A stretch of 64,000 nt of DNA, from the NCBI GenBank assembly GCA_963603285.1, contig CAVCMG010000006.1:1-64000 (forward strand), in the 5' to 3' direction. Made by a program: the position numbers and the translations under genes. Source of the stretch: UBA11957 sp963603285. GTDB taxonomy: Bacteria; Bacillota; Clostridia; Lachnospirales; Lachnospiraceae. Positions 33,451 through 42,281 of this stretch are shown piece by piece; position 1 is the stretch's first letter; each line of letters starts with the position of its first letter. The notes under the pieces are model-generated. The model was not told the origin of the DNA. It ran no database searches and saw nothing but the letters and a program-made list of their open reading frames with translations.

Positions 33451-33479
33451 AAAAGGAAGCTCCAGTGGAGTTTTCTTTT
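33451..33479 (-). terminator. weak hairpin overlapping the apt stop codon
   Basis: AAAAGGAAGCTCC (33451-33463) can pair with GGAGTTTTCTTTT (33467-33479) through 13 pairs including two G-T wobbles, with a 3-base loop. TTTTATAT follows on the minus strand. It may reduce transcription from apt into relA. Confidence 0.5.
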
Positions 33480-34005
33480 ATTTGCCATCGTAGCAGATAA
33501 CGCTCTCCACATCGTAGCCTTTGAGCTTTTCTCTGCCCTTTAAACCTGCAAGTTCCATTAAGAAAGCAATCTTTACAACCTTGCCGCCCAGCTCCTCGAT
33601 CAGCTTGACTGCGGCGGATACCGTACCACCTGTAGCGATCAGATCATCAATCACAACAACTCTCTGCCCCGGCTTGATGGAATCCTTGTGCATCTCGATC
33701 GTTGCACTGCCGTACTCGAGATCATAGCTCATCTCTACAGTTTCTCTCGGCAGCTTACCCTTTTTGCGGACCAGTACGAACGGCTTGTGCATATTATAGG
33801 CCAGCGGCATACCGAAGATAAAGCCTCTGGATTCCAGACCTACGATCACATCGGGATCGGCGTCCTTGATCTTTTCCTCGAGCAGATCGATCGCCAGCTG
33901 TAAGCCGTCAGCGTCCTGCAAAACCGATGTAATATCACGGAAAATAATTCCCGGTTCCGGGAAATCCGGAATACTGGTTACATATTCTTCAATACTTTTC
34001 TTCAT
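33478..34005 (-). CDS. apt: adenine phosphoribosyltransferase
   Basis: The 175-residue protein matches Apt, which makes AMP from adenine and phosphoribosyl pyrophosphate. Visible motifs are IPDFPEPGIIFRDITSVL near the N-terminus, VGLESRGFIFGMPLAY, FVLVRKKGKLP, and the PRPP loop VVVIDDLIATGGTVSAA. The length is typical. ATG 34005 is chosen because GGGGG lies 8 bases upstream; the longer frame from 34023 lacks a site. A good promoter lies about 100 bases upstream, so apt and the genes after it need not depend on recJ transcription. Confidence 0.95.
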   Translation of the reverse strand: MKKSIEEYVTSIPDFPEPGIIFRDITSVLQDADGLQLAIDLLEEKIKDADPDVIVGLESRGFIFGMPLAYNMHKPFVLVRKKGKLPRETVEMSYDLEYGSATIEMHKDSIKPGQRVVVIDDLIATGGTVSAAVKLIEELGGKVVKIAFLMELAGLKGREKLKGYDVESVICYDGK

Positions 34006-34107
34006 CTCATTATCCCCCTGCACTGTAAAGGTCTGTCAGACAGCCGTAAAGCCATATCCCGCAAAAGCTGCCTGTCCTGCATATCCGCAGGAATTATCAT
34101 AAATTTC

Positions 34108-34136
34108 AGTATAGCATCGTCCTGTTTTTTTGACAA
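34108..34136 (-). promoter_or_regulatory. predicted promoter of apt
   Basis: On the minus strand TTGTCA (34136-34131), a 17-base spacer and TATACT (34113-34108) lie in the 155-base recJ-apt gap, about 105 bases before the apt start. It can drive apt, relA and the genes that follow. Confidence 0.7.
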
Positions 34137-34160
34137 GTTTTTTGCCGGGTTCAAAGACCC

Positions 34161-35882
34161 TTAACAGTACCCGTTGATGCAAAACTGGATCGAAGTCACA
34201 CCCCGGAAGGTATTAAACTGCGGCGAATACAGGATTGACATCGTATCCCGACCCTCGAGCCAGTGATACAGCACATCTCCCTCGTTAAAGCAGACCGCGT
34301 CCGTTTCAAAATAATCCTGCGTCCGTATCCGCACAAACAATGTCTTTTTGTTGGCTCCGGCAAGCCGCTTTCTCAGCACCTGCACGTTTTTCTCTGCAAA
34401 TACCGGGCGGGCGTTGCCCCGGCCAAAGGGCTCGAGCAGAGAAAATTCCTCCAGAAGCGCCGGTGTCACATACGACAGCGGCATCGGCACATCGATGCGG
34501 ATCTTTTCCGTCAGATCCTCCCCGGAAAGGCCGCAGTTTTCATTCAGCTTCCGGCAAAGGGCCTCCAGATTCTCCTTTTTTAGAGAAATACCTGCGGCCA
34601 TCTTATGACCGCCAAAGCGTTCCAGAAGCTCGCTGCACTCTGCCAGATGGCTGTACATATCGTACTCGTCGATGGAACGTCCTGAGCCCTTTAATCCCTC
34701 TTTTGCGTCCGTGACTACATATACCGGCCGGTAATATCTTTCCCGGATCCGCCCGGCAATAATCCCTGCGATGCTCTCGTGGCAGTCCGGCAGATACACG
34801 ACCAGCACCCGGTCGTTTTTCAGCCCGCAGGTTTCGATCATCACCTGTGCCTCACGCACACCCTGCTCGGTCATCGCTTTGCGGCTGTCATTTAAAGCCA
34901 CCAGCTGCCCAGCGATCTTTTCTGCCTCTCCGGCATCCTCTGTCAGCAGCAGCCGCAGGGCAAGTTCTGCCGTATCCAGACGGCCGCTTGCGTTCAGACA
35001 AGGGCCAAGTATAAAGCCGATCTGGTACGAAGCCACACTCTCCGGCGCTATACCCGTTGCCTTCATCAGCGCCAGCAGTCCCGGATTTTTCAGTTCCCTG
35101 AACATTCTCAGTCCTTCCCGCACCAGGATCCGGTTTTCATCTACCAGCTCCATGATATCTGTGACAGTCGCCATAGCTGCAAACGGGATAAACATTTCTA
35201 TACCGCTCTTTCCCGCCCTTTTATATAAAAGCTCCACCAGCTTATAGGCCACTCCGGCACCACACAAGCCCTTGAACGGATAGGGGCAGTCGGCCCTGTG
35301 CGGATTGACCACCGCATCGGCCAACGGCAGAAGATCCTGCTGCTGACCATCCACAGTCTGCTGCGGCACCTCATGGTGATCGGTCAGAATCACCGTCATG
35401 TCAAATGACTTTGCCAGTGCGATCTCCGCAGCGGCAGCAATACCATTATCACACGTTACGATCGTATCCACACCGGCCTCCTTTGCCGCCTCGATCATCG
35501 TATCGTGCAGACCGTAGCCGTCCTGGATCCGGTCGGGGATCACGACATCCGCCTCTGCCCCCAGTGCTGTCAGTCCTTTCAGCAGGATGAAGCTTGACAT
35601 AATGCCGTCGCAGTCGTAGTCTCCCATAATACGGATCCGTTTGCCCTCCCGTATCTTTTCTTCCAGCAATACGACGGCTCTTTCCATATCCTTCATCTGA
35701 CTGCCGTCATACAGATCGTCAAGGCTGCCGTACAGATACCGTTTCATCTCGTCCACCGTCGTCAGATCTTTATTGCGGAGCAGTCTTGCCGTCACCGGAT
35801 CTATATGAAATTCTGCGGCGATGGCGGCAAAATCCGCACGTTTTGCCATCACCAGCCATTTTGTCTTTTTTGTTGTCTCCAC
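34161..35882 (-). CDS. recJ: single-stranded-DNA-specific exonuclease RecJ
   Basis: The 573-residue protein has the DHH-family motifs of RecJ: IMGDYDCDG near residue 85, TCDNGIAA, LTDHHE and VNPHR, then a DHHA1 domain with the glycine-rich SGRSIDEYDM, and an OB-like C-terminal region. RecJ degrades single-stranded DNA 5' to 3' in recombination and repair. I propose GTG 35882 as the start: AAAGG lies 8 bases before it, and family members begin shortly before KWLVMAKRADF. The 45-codon longer open frame runs back through a terminator hairpin and the end of secDF, and is unlikely to be used. Confidence 0.92.
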   Translation of the reverse strand: METTKKTKWLVMAKRADFAAIAAEFHIDPVTARLLRNKDLTTVDEMKRYLYGSLDDLYDGSQMKDMERAVVLLEEKIREGKRIRIMGDYDCDGIMSSFILLKGLTALGAEADVVIPDRIQDGYGLHDTMIEAAKEAGVDTIVTCDNGIAAAAEIALAKSFDMTVILTDHHEVPQQTVDGQQQDLLPLADAVVNPHRADCPYPFKGLCGAGVAYKLVELLYKRAGKSGIEMFIPFAAMATVTDIMELVDENRILVREGLRMFRELKNPGLLALMKATGIAPESVASYQIGFILGPCLNASGRLDTAELALRLLLTEDAGEAEKIAGQLVALNDSRKAMTEQGVREAQVMIETCGLKNDRVLVVYLPDCHESIAGIIAGRIRERYYRPVYVVTDAKEGLKGSGRSIDEYDMYSHLAECSELLERFGGHKMAAGISLKKENLEALCRKLNENCGLSGEDLTEKIRIDVPMPLSYVTPALLEEFSLLEPFGRGNARPVFAEKNVQVLRKRLAGANKKTLFVRIRTQDYFETDAVCFNEGDVLYHWLEGRDTMSILYSPQFNTFRGVTSIQFCINGYC

Positions 35883-35904
35883 GTTTTTTACCTTTAAAAA
35901 GGAA

Positions 35905-35936
35905 CTGCCGCAGGCAGCTTTCACTGCTTGCGGCAG
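35905..35936 (-). terminator. terminator between secDF and recJ
   Basis: CTGCCGCAGGCAG (35905-35917) pairs with CTGCTTGCGGCAG (35924-35936) with one imperfect central pair. TTCCTTTTT follows on the minus strand and ends right before the AAAGG ribosome site of recJ. It lies 15 bases past the secDF stop, so recJ is expressed from readthrough or from a promoter within secDF. Confidence 0.8.
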
Positions 35937-35950
35937 AACCATATCCTGTC

Positions 35951-38200
35951 TTATTTTTTCTTTGTTTTTTTGCCTGTTTTTTTCCTGATGGTATACCACA
36001 GCGGACCTGTCACACATACAGATGAGTATGCACCGCAGACGATGCCGACCATGATTGGCAGGGCAAATTCACGGATAGAAGAAACACCCATGATCCAGAG
36101 TACAAATACCATGATAAACGTTGTAAGAGAGGTATAGATACTTCTGGTCAGCGTCTGAGTAATACTTAAATTAACCACCTCAGCCAGATCCTTCTTCTTA
36201 CCAAGAGCTGTACTCATATTTTCGCGGATACGGTCGAAAATAACGATCGTAGCGTTGATAGAGTAACCAACAATTGTCAGCATGCAGGCGATAAAGGTCG
36301 TACCAACCGTTACACGGGATACCGCATAAAAGCCAAGGACAACCAGTACATCATGCAAAAGAGCCAGCACTGCACTGGATGCAAAACGGATATCCTTGAA
36401 GCGGAACCAGATATACAGAAGCATAAAGAATGCAGCTACAACAACAGCAACGATCGCATCCTGGCGCATCTCGTCAGATACGGTAGCAGAAATACTCTGG
36501 GATGTAATTGTGGACTTATCTACGCTAAAATCATTGACCAGCATACTTTCGAGAGCCTCACGCTCGTCCACGCTTAATGTCCTGGTCTTGATTGTAACAC
36601 CGTTAGAATTTACTACCTTGACACAGGTAACGTCAGCATCCTTCGTAATAGCCTCAACCTTCGGGTTGACTTCGCTTTCCAGCTGCTCCATGGACATGTT
36701 TTCATTGAACTCTACCGTAGTAGAAGTACCGCCCATGAACTCTAGACTGTAGTTTAAGCTCTTGTCTGTAGCAGCCTTGAAGCCACCCATACCGGCGATC
36801 GGTACAAGAATAGCCAGAATCAGGGAGATTGTAAAGAAGATCTTCTTTTTACCGACAAAATCTATCGTTTTTACGGGTTTTGCCCTACCGTAGAATTTCT
36901 CATCCCTGAAACCGACAGCGTACAGTGCGTTGACAATCAGACGGGAGACCACAAGTGCAGTAAACATAGACAACACGATACCAAGAGCCAGCGTCATGGC
37001 AAAGCCCTGTACACTGCCTGTTCCAAGGAAGCCAAGGACAGCTGCAGCGATCAGTGTTGTGATGTTGCCGTCAAAGATTGCGGAAAATGCTTTCTTGAAA
37101 CCGGTCGTGATTGCATTACGGACAGACTTGCCAGCAGCGATCTCCTCACGGATACGGGCATAAATAATAACGTTAGCATCGACTGCCATACCGATGGACA
37201 GGATAATACCTGCAATACCCGGTAATGTCAGGGTCAGGTCAAATGCATTGAGCATGACAAGCTCAAGACCGGTATAGATCAGCAGCGCCAGACCGGCTAC
37301 CAGACCCGGCAGGGCATAAACGACGATCATAAAGATAATAACGAGTGCCAGACCGATAGCCCCGGCGATCAGACTGGTATGGATGGCACTGCTTCCCAGC
37401 GTAGCGCCGACAACCTGGGAGCTGATCTCATGCAGCGTCAGGGTCAGGGAACCGATACGGAGCGTCGTAGCCAGAGCCTTGGCATCCTCGATACTGTCAG
37501 CGCCCTCGATCACAGCTTTACCGGCCGTGATAACGGAGTTTACACTCGGTACGCTGACAAACTCATTGTCATAGTAGATACCGATCGTCTCGCTGTTCTT
37601 ATAGGCACGCTCTGTAGCTTCAGCAAAAGCCTTTGTACCTTCAGAGTCAAATTCCAGCTCAGTCACATATTTGCTGTTGCCGGAATTATCCTGCTGCACA
37701 CCCCCCTGGGCGTTGACAACAGAAGAGCCTTCGAGCACGATGCAGTTCTTTTCCTTCAGCTCATCGATCGTGTAGTTCAGCTCGTACTTACCTGTGGAAG
37801 AATTGTAGCTGTAGCAGGCATTGCCGTCATCGTCTGTCTGACGGATGAAATACAGTGTACCCGGCGTACCCAGCTCTTCAAGGATCTTATTGGCGTCGGT
37901 AACGCCCGGGATCTCAACTGTGATACGGTTGACGCCCTCTTTGTAGACCTTGGCTTCCTCACTGTAGCTCATAACACGCTGCTGCATCTTGTACACGGTA
38001 TCGTCCATATCCTCTGCGGACGGCATATCCTCATCTGCAGCATAGGTGATGCTGACACCACCGGCCAGATCAAGGCCTGTGATGATGTTTCGCGCAGAAC
38101 CTGTACCTGTAGGTCCGAAACCGACTGCCGATGTAAATGCCAGCAGCGCGATCAGAAGAACCGTAAGGATCAGGACTGCAATTCCCTGTTTTTTCTTCAT
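35951..38200 (-). CDS. secDF: SecDF fusion protein translocase subunit
   Basis: The 749-residue protein joins SecD and SecF in one chain. The SecD half has an N-terminal helix, the GLDLAGGVSITYA motif near residue 42, a large extracytoplasmic domain, and helices with GMAVDANVIIYARIREE near residue 350. The SecF half starts near residue 440, with SLEFMGGTSTTVEF and the closing helices with TIVGYSINATIVIFDRIRE. SecDF uses the proton gradient to help the Sec translocon release exported proteins. AAAGGA lies 7 bases before the ATG. It is 16 bases after the SCIFF maturase gene, an order seen in many Clostridia. Confidence 0.95.
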   Translation of the reverse strand: MKKKQGIAVLILTVLLIALLAFTSAVGFGPTGTGSARNIITGLDLAGGVSITYAADEDMPSAEDMDDTVYKMQQRVMSYSEEAKVYKEGVNRITVEIPGVTDANKILEELGTPGTLYFIRQTDDDGNACYSYNSSTGKYELNYTIDELKEKNCIVLEGSSVVNAQGGVQQDNSGNSKYVTELEFDSEGTKAFAEATERAYKNSETIGIYYDNEFVSVPSVNSVITAGKAVIEGADSIEDAKALATTLRIGSLTLTLHEISSQVVGATLGSSAIHTSLIAGAIGLALVIIFMIVVYALPGLVAGLALLIYTGLELVMLNAFDLTLTLPGIAGIILSIGMAVDANVIIYARIREEIAAGKSVRNAITTGFKKAFSAIFDGNITTLIAAAVLGFLGTGSVQGFAMTLALGIVLSMFTALVVSRLIVNALYAVGFRDEKFYGRAKPVKTIDFVGKKKIFFTISLILAILVPIAGMGGFKAATDKSLNYSLEFMGGTSTTVEFNENMSMEQLESEVNPKVEAITKDADVTCVKVVNSNGVTIKTRTLSVDEREALESMLVNDFSVDKSTITSQSISATVSDEMRQDAIVAVVVAAFFMLLYIWFRFKDIRFASSAVLALLHDVLVVLGFYAVSRVTVGTTFIACMLTIVGYSINATIVIFDRIRENMSTALGKKKDLAEVVNLSITQTLTRSIYTSLTTFIMVFVLWIMGVSSIREFALPIMVGIVCGAYSSVCVTGPLWYTIRKKTGKKTKKK

Positions 38201-38216
38201 GATAGTATCCTTTCTT

Positions 38217-39578
38217 TTATTCTGCCAAAGCAGCTTTGATCATTAATGCACACTCGATACGCTTTCTCTGCAGCTTGCAGCCAATCTCATAGGCGCCGTT
38301 GACAGAGCCTGTAAAATTATAGGCATTGGCTGCGCATCCGCCACTGCAGTAGAAACGGGAGAAGCACTTTTTACAGTCTTCTTTTGCATATACATTACAA
38401 TGCTTGAAGGTATTGACAATATCTTTCTTAACAACGCCCTCTTCTACGTTGCCAAGCAGGAAATCCTCATTACCTACAAACTGGTGACAGGGATACAGAT
38501 CCCCCCACGGTGTGACAGCCAGATACTCCGTACCTGAGCCACAGCCGGACAGTCTTTTATATACGCAGGGTCCGCCGGTCAGATCGATCATAAAGTGGAA
38601 GAAATTGAAGCCTCGGCCCTCTTTTTCTCTTTTAATCATCTCCTTTGCCAGCAGATCGTACTGTTCACAGATCGTCGGGACGTCCTCTTCACGGATCGCA
38701 TAGTCAGCCTCCGGCGGAGCCACAACCGGCTCGATGGAGATCTGCTTGAAGCCCATATCCGCAAGACTTAAGACATCCTTTGCAAAATCCAGATTATAAT
38801 GGGTAAATGTACCTCGTACATAGTAATTGGTCTGGTTACGGCTGTCCGCAAATTTCTTGAATTTCGGCATGATCAGGTCATAGCTGCCCTTGCCGTTTCT
38901 GAACGGTCGCATAAAGTCGTGGACTTCCTTACGGCCATCCACACTCATAACGACGTTGGCACATTCTTTGTTGGCAAACTCCATGATCTCGTCATTTAAA
39001 AGCACACCATTGGTTGTCAAGGTAAAGCGGAACTTTTTGTTGTGCGCTTCCTCCTGGCTGCGGCCGTAGGCTACGAGATCCTTGACTACCTGCCAGTTCA
39101 TCGTCGGCTCACCGCCGAAGAAATCGACCTCCAGATTCCGTCTGGTACCGGAATTGGCGATCAGAAAATCCAGCGCCTTTTTGCCGACCTCGTAGGACAT
39201 CAGCGCCCGGCGGCCATGGTACTCGCCCTCCTCTGCAAAGCAGTAACGACAGGCAAGGTTGCAGTCATGGGCGATATGTAAGCACAACGCCTTGACAACG
39301 GTCGGACGTTCTGAGAAATGCTCGATGGCATTTTCGTAAATATCCTGGGTAAACAGCATACCCTGTTCCTTTAATTCGAGACATTCCGCCCATGCATCGC
39401 GGATATCTGTCTCATCGTAGCTCTTCTTCAGCTCCTCTACGGTCTGTTCGAGCGTCTTTCCTGCATCCATGCAGGCTACGGTATCATAAACCACATCATC
39501 CACCACATGCACGGAACCGCTGTTGACGTCGAGCACGATCGGAATGTCATTGTTTTTATACTGATGTATCTGTATCAC
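38217..39578 (-). CDS. scfB: SCIFF radical SAM maturase (thioether-forming)
   Basis: The 453-residue protein is the maturase of the SCIFF peptide. It has an N-terminal RiPP-recognition-like region (IVLDVNSGSVHVVDDVVYD), the radical SAM motif at Cys106, Cys110 and Cys113 (HDCNLACRYCF), and a C-terminal SPASM domain with DCKKCFSRFYCSGGCAANAYN. Such enzymes install thioether cross-links from cysteine to a neighbouring backbone carbon in the precursor. The start is GTG 39578, with GGGAG 7 bases upstream; the 9-codon longer frame begins at a TTG without a site. A private promoter and a terminator-like leader hairpin precede it. Confidence 0.95.
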   Translation of the reverse strand: MIQIHQYKNNDIPIVLDVNSGSVHVVDDVVYDTVACMDAGKTLEQTVEELKKSYDETDIRDAWAECLELKEQGMLFTQDIYENAIEHFSERPTVVKALCLHIAHDCNLACRYCFAEEGEYHGRRALMSYEVGKKALDFLIANSGTRRNLEVDFFGGEPTMNWQVVKDLVAYGRSQEEAHNKKFRFTLTTNGVLLNDEIMEFANKECANVVMSVDGRKEVHDFMRPFRNGKGSYDLIMPKFKKFADSRNQTNYYVRGTFTHYNLDFAKDVLSLADMGFKQISIEPVVAPPEADYAIREEDVPTICEQYDLLAKEMIKREKEGRGFNFFHFMIDLTGGPCVYKRLSGCGSGTEYLAVTPWGDLYPCHQFVGNEDFLLGNVEEGVVKKDIVNTFKHCNVYAKEDCKKCFSRFYCSGGCAANAYNFTGSVNGAYEIGCKLQRKRIECALMIKAALAE

Positions 39579-39608
39579 GTTATAACTCCCTTCATAGCCA
39601 CGCAAAAA

Positions 39609-39635
39609 TCGTCCTCTGCGCAGGCGCGAGGACGA
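39609..39635 (-). promoter_or_regulatory. terminator-like hairpin in the scfB leader
   Basis: On the minus strand TCGTCCTC pairs perfectly with GAGGACGA around an 11-base GC-rich loop and is followed directly by TTTTT (39608-39604). It lies between the predicted promoter (39690-39718) and the GGGAG ribosome site of scfB. This makes it a candidate attenuator controlling the maturase and secDF. Confidence 0.65.
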
Positions 39636-39689
39636 ACTGCTGCCCTTTGTATCCCGTTATATCCTGTATTCCGGGGTATAATCATTGGC

Positions 39690-39718
39690 ATATTACCATA
39701 TTTTCTGTGGTTTGTAAA
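39690..39718 (-). promoter_or_regulatory. predicted promoter of scfB-secDF
   Basis: On the minus strand TTTACA (39718-39713), a 17-base spacer and TAATAT (39695-39690) lie just after the scfA terminator. This gives a leader of about 105 bases before the GTG start. Confidence 0.7.
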
Positions 39719-39734
39719 CCATTTCCCCCATGTA

Positions 39735-39768
39735 AAAGGGAGCCGGTGCAAAAGCACCGGCTCCCTTT
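39735..39768 (-). terminator. strong terminator after scfA
   Basis: AAAGGGAGCCGGTGC (39735-39749) and GCACCGGCTCCCTTT (39754-39768) form a perfect 15-bp stem with a 4-base loop. TTTTA follows on the minus strand, starting 12 bases past the scfA stop. It separates the precursor from its maturase. Confidence 0.9.
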
Positions 39769-39780
39769 CCATTACCTTAC

Positions 39781-39921
39781 TTATTTCTGCTCGCAGGTCT
39801 GGTTTCCTACTGTGCAGGATGTCTTACATGCAGACTGGCAGGATGTCTGGCACTCGCCGCAGCCGCCTTTTTTCACAGTATTCTGTAAGCTCTTTGTATT
39901 TAAAGTCTTAATGTGTTTCAT
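39781..39921 (-). CDS. scfA: SCIFF peptide precursor (six cysteines in forty-five)
   Basis: This 46-residue frame begins MKHIKTLNTKSLQNTVKKGG, the conserved SCIFF leader. Its core has Cys at 21, 24, 28, 32, 36 and 43 (CGECQTSC, then QSACKTSC, then TVGNQTC). The six-cysteine pattern and the adjacent scfB gene make the call nearly certain. SCIFF is a ribosomal peptide found in almost all Clostridia; its mature function is unknown. GGAGGAG lies 8 bases before the ATG. A good promoter and a strong terminator flank it, so it can be expressed at a much higher level than the enzyme. Confidence 0.95.
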   Translation of the reverse strand: MKHIKTLNTKSLQNTVKKGGCGECQTSCQSACKTSCTVGNQTCEQK

Positions 39922-39956
39922 TGCGAACTCCTCCTGTATATGATTTGATTTTGTTC

Positions 39957-39985
39957 ATTATAGCATAGGGTACATGCTTTTTAAA
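39957..39985 (-). promoter_or_regulatory. predicted promoter of scfA
   Basis: On the minus strand TTTAAA (39985-39980), a 17-base spacer and a perfect TATAAT (39962-39957) lie 35 bases before the scfA ATG, in the 111-base gap after the TIGR04086 gene. Confidence 0.75.
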
Positions 39986-40032
39986 GATTTTTTTCGGAAA
40001 TCCCCGGTTTTCTTTCAAACCTTTCGGACTTT

Positions 40033-40404
40033 TCAGCCAAACATGCCGCCGATACAGCCGCTGCCCGTGCACAGCAGTCCGGTAAAGAGCCATTTTGACG
40101 TACTCTCCATCTCTCCGGGAACTGCCCACACCGCCAGCGCCGTCAACAGCAGGTAATAACAAAGCCCTGTACTCATACCCCATAGAAACTTTCTTCTGTC
40201 CATCTTATGTCCCATACAAAGGCCGCCAAGAAAGCCAGCTGCAATATAAGTCAATATGAACGCAAGACTGAAAACTTTCTCTCCCGGATCACCCTTGTAC
40301 ATCCAGTAGGACAGAAGGGCGAGGGAAAGCACCGTAATAAGACCTGCGGCCATCAGGGCTTTTATCATCTGAAACAGAATCGTTAATGGCATGGAATGTT
40401 TCAT
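40033..40404 (-). CDS. TIGR04086 family membrane protein
   Basis: The 123-residue protein has four predicted helices, near residues 12-32, 44-63, 73-95 and 103-122. It has the glycine-rich segments AGFLGGLCMGHKMDRRKFLWG and TGSGCIGGMFG of the TIGR04086 family, which is commonly encoded beside the SCIFF pair in Clostridia. Its role is unknown; the position suggests a link to SCIFF export or anchoring, which is only an inference. No clear ribosome site precedes the ATG, and translation may be coupled to ydcF, which ends 40 bases upstream. Confidence 0.85.
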   Translation of the reverse strand: MKHSMPLTILFQMIKALMAAGLITVLSLALLSYWMYKGDPGEKVFSLAFILTYIAAGFLGGLCMGHKMDRRKFLWGMSTGLCYYLLLTALAVWAVPGEMESTSKWLFTGLLCTGSGCIGGMFG

Positions 40405-40444
40405 GTTTCTACTATATGAAATACGCCGGAAAAATATCTCTGTT

Positions 40445-41050
40445 TTATGTGGTTTCCAGACCTTCTTTTAAAATTTTCCCAAACTGGGTGCCGCACCGTT
40501 GCAGCTCGCCAAGCACCGTATCGATCCCTTCAGCTGACCGGTACCAGTTCCCGGCTGTAACCGTATGCTCACACGGGCAGACCAGAAGCTGCGTATCCGG
40601 AAAAAGCAGCTGGTAATACAGAAGGCACCGTCTGGCATGGCTCGGCTTACAGCAAAGCAGCGCCTTTTTCACCGGATAGCCATGGCTTTGCAGCAGGCGG
40701 CGGGATAATATGGCGTTTTCATATGTGTAGGTGGCCCCTGTCTCGTGCCATATGGCGTCCCCCGGCACACCGTTTTTTACCATGACTGCCGTCAGAAACT
40801 CTGCCTCGGAAGCATAGCTGCCCGGGCAGGCCGACAGCTCTTTTTCAGGGATCACCAGCTTTTCTTCACAGATGCTGTGCCCGCCGGACACCAGTATTCT
40901 CTGGACATAGCCTTCCCGGTAAAGCTCTGCCGCCTTTATGCCAAGCGCCGCCGTGGGGCTTCCCGGAATCAGCAGAATATCCGCTGTCTCCGGCCGCTGC
41001 TCCACAAAAATAAAAGATGTATACGTTTCGATCAGCTTATTCCTGTTCAT
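40445..41050 (-). CDS. YdcF/DUF218 family protein
   Basis: The 201-residue protein has the DUF218 pattern: ILLIPGSPTAALGIKAAELYREG, RILVSGGH, SEAEFLTAVMVKNGVPGDAIWHE, TYTYENAILSRRLLQSHG, and KPSHARRCL. Family members (YdcF, SanA, ElyC) are Rossmann-like proteins linked to envelope metabolism; YdcF binds S-adenosylmethionine. There is no membrane helix here, so it is cytosolic. The ATG overlaps the end of the upstream lipoprotein gene by 14 bases and has only a poor ribosome site, so coupling is likely; a CTG 15 bases on with AGGA before it is a less likely start. Confidence 0.8.
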   Translation of the reverse strand: MNRNKLIETYTSFIFVEQRPETADILLIPGSPTAALGIKAAELYREGYVQRILVSGGHSICEEKLVIPEKELSACPGSYASEAEFLTAVMVKNGVPGDAIWHETGATYTYENAILSRRLLQSHGYPVKKALLCCKPSHARRCLLYYQLLFPDTQLLVCPCEHTVTAGNWYRSAEGIDTVLGELQRCGTQFGKILKEGLETT

Positions 41051-42191
41051 CGGTCAGATCATCCACGATATCCTCAGAAAGCTCGTCCACGCCGGACGGC
41101 AGATCGATCTCGGACACCTCACTGTCCGTCACGACATCCGACGCGGTATCCGTTGTAGCATAGTACTCATCTTCCGTCACATAGGTTACCTTCGCCTTTT
41201 CATACAGGAAATCCCGCACCTTTTCATTCAGCAGGGATTCCGCCAGCGTGGCATCGGTGTACTCTTCCTCGAGATCGCTGACCTTTTCATAATCATACTG
41301 ATCCACGATCTCCTTCTTATAGGCGTCCAGATCTGCCTTCGTCACAATGATATTTTCCTTTTCCGCCACGGCTTCTACGACCAGCTCCTGCAAAAGCGTA
41401 TCCTCCACCATGGATTTTAACGATTCCTCGTCCCCGTCAAAAGCGTCCTGGATCGTTATGCCGAAAAACTCCTGATAGGAAGTATCCAGCTGTTCCAGCG
41501 TCTCATCATACAGCTTCTGCGGATAGCCGTCGTTCATACTGTTGCTGACAACACTCTGTAAAAGATCATCCTTTGCGGAGGATACATACTCTTCATTGTC
41601 ACTTTCCAGTGTATCCTTGACGATCTCCGCTTTCATATCCTCTGCGGAATCATAGCCCTGCTCTTTGGCATAATCATCCGTCAGCTCCGGCACATCATAG
41701 GTATACACGCGCTTTACGGTTACCTCATATGTATAGGACTCGCTGTCGTCCTCCCCGCCGTTTACAACGATCGTACGGGTATCGCCCGCCTTTGTGCCGG
41801 TCAGCTGTTTTTCGCCGTCCTCGTCAAAATATTCATACTGCCCCAGCTGCATGGATGCATCGGTGTCACCGGTCTCATCTACCACTTCGCCGTTCTGGGT
41901 ACAGGTATAGGCGATATCCAGATAATCGCCCTCTTCGGAGGCGCGGTCTGTGATCTCGCGCTCTGTGGCATCCTGCTCCAGAGCATCCTGCACGGCGCTT
42001 TCCGTCTCCTCATCCGTCAGGGATGTTTTTTCCCCGATCTGGTTAACCTCCAGTCCGGTATACGTTCCCAGCGTCACATAATCGTTTGCCTTATAATCCT
42101 TTGCAGCGAGATTGTCACTCTGGCTGCCGCAGGCCGTCAGACCCACGGCAGTCAGCGCTGCCGCTGCCAGTACCAGTGTTTTCTTTTTCAT
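41037..42191 (-). CDS. trigger-factor-like FKBP-domain lipoprotein
   Basis: The 384-residue protein begins with a lipoprotein signal (TLVLAAAALTAVGLTAC, Cys21). Its body resembles trigger factor without the ribosome-binding domain. An FKBP-type peptidyl-prolyl isomerase segment has GDYLDIAYTCTQNGEVVDETG and GTKAGDTRTIVVN near residues 85-150, and a helical chaperone arm follows up to about 330. The tail is acidic and Ser/Asp-rich. It is therefore a candidate folding helper on the outer face of the membrane, comparable in role to PrsA. ATG 42191 has AAAGGA 7 bases upstream; the 22-codon extension lacks a site. Confidence 0.8.
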   Translation of the reverse strand: MKKKTLVLAAAALTAVGLTACGSQSDNLAAKDYKANDYVTLGTYTGLEVNQIGEKTSLTDEETESAVQDALEQDATEREITDRASEEGDYLDIAYTCTQNGEVVDETGDTDASMQLGQYEYFDEDGEKQLTGTKAGDTRTIVVNGGEDDSESYTYEVTVKRVYTYDVPELTDDYAKEQGYDSAEDMKAEIVKDTLESDNEEYVSSAKDDLLQSVVSNSMNDGYPQKLYDETLEQLDTSYQEFFGITIQDAFDGDEESLKSMVEDTLLQELVVEAVAEKENIIVTKADLDAYKKEIVDQYDYEKVSDLEEEYTDATLAESLLNEKVRDFLYEKAKVTYVTEDEYYATTDTASDVVTDSEVSEIDLPSGVDELSEDIVDDLTDEQE

Positions 42192-42281
42192 ATTGAATCC
42201 TTTCTGTATGTGCTTCATACTTCCGTTATCATACCATGGGATCCATTCTTTTCCCAATGCTTTTTTCTGAACATTGTGTGT

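Noticed and set aside
35883..36017. 45-codon N-terminal extension of recJ
   Set aside because: It would translate through a terminator hairpin and overlap the end of secDF; GTG 35882 has a ribosome site and fits the family length.
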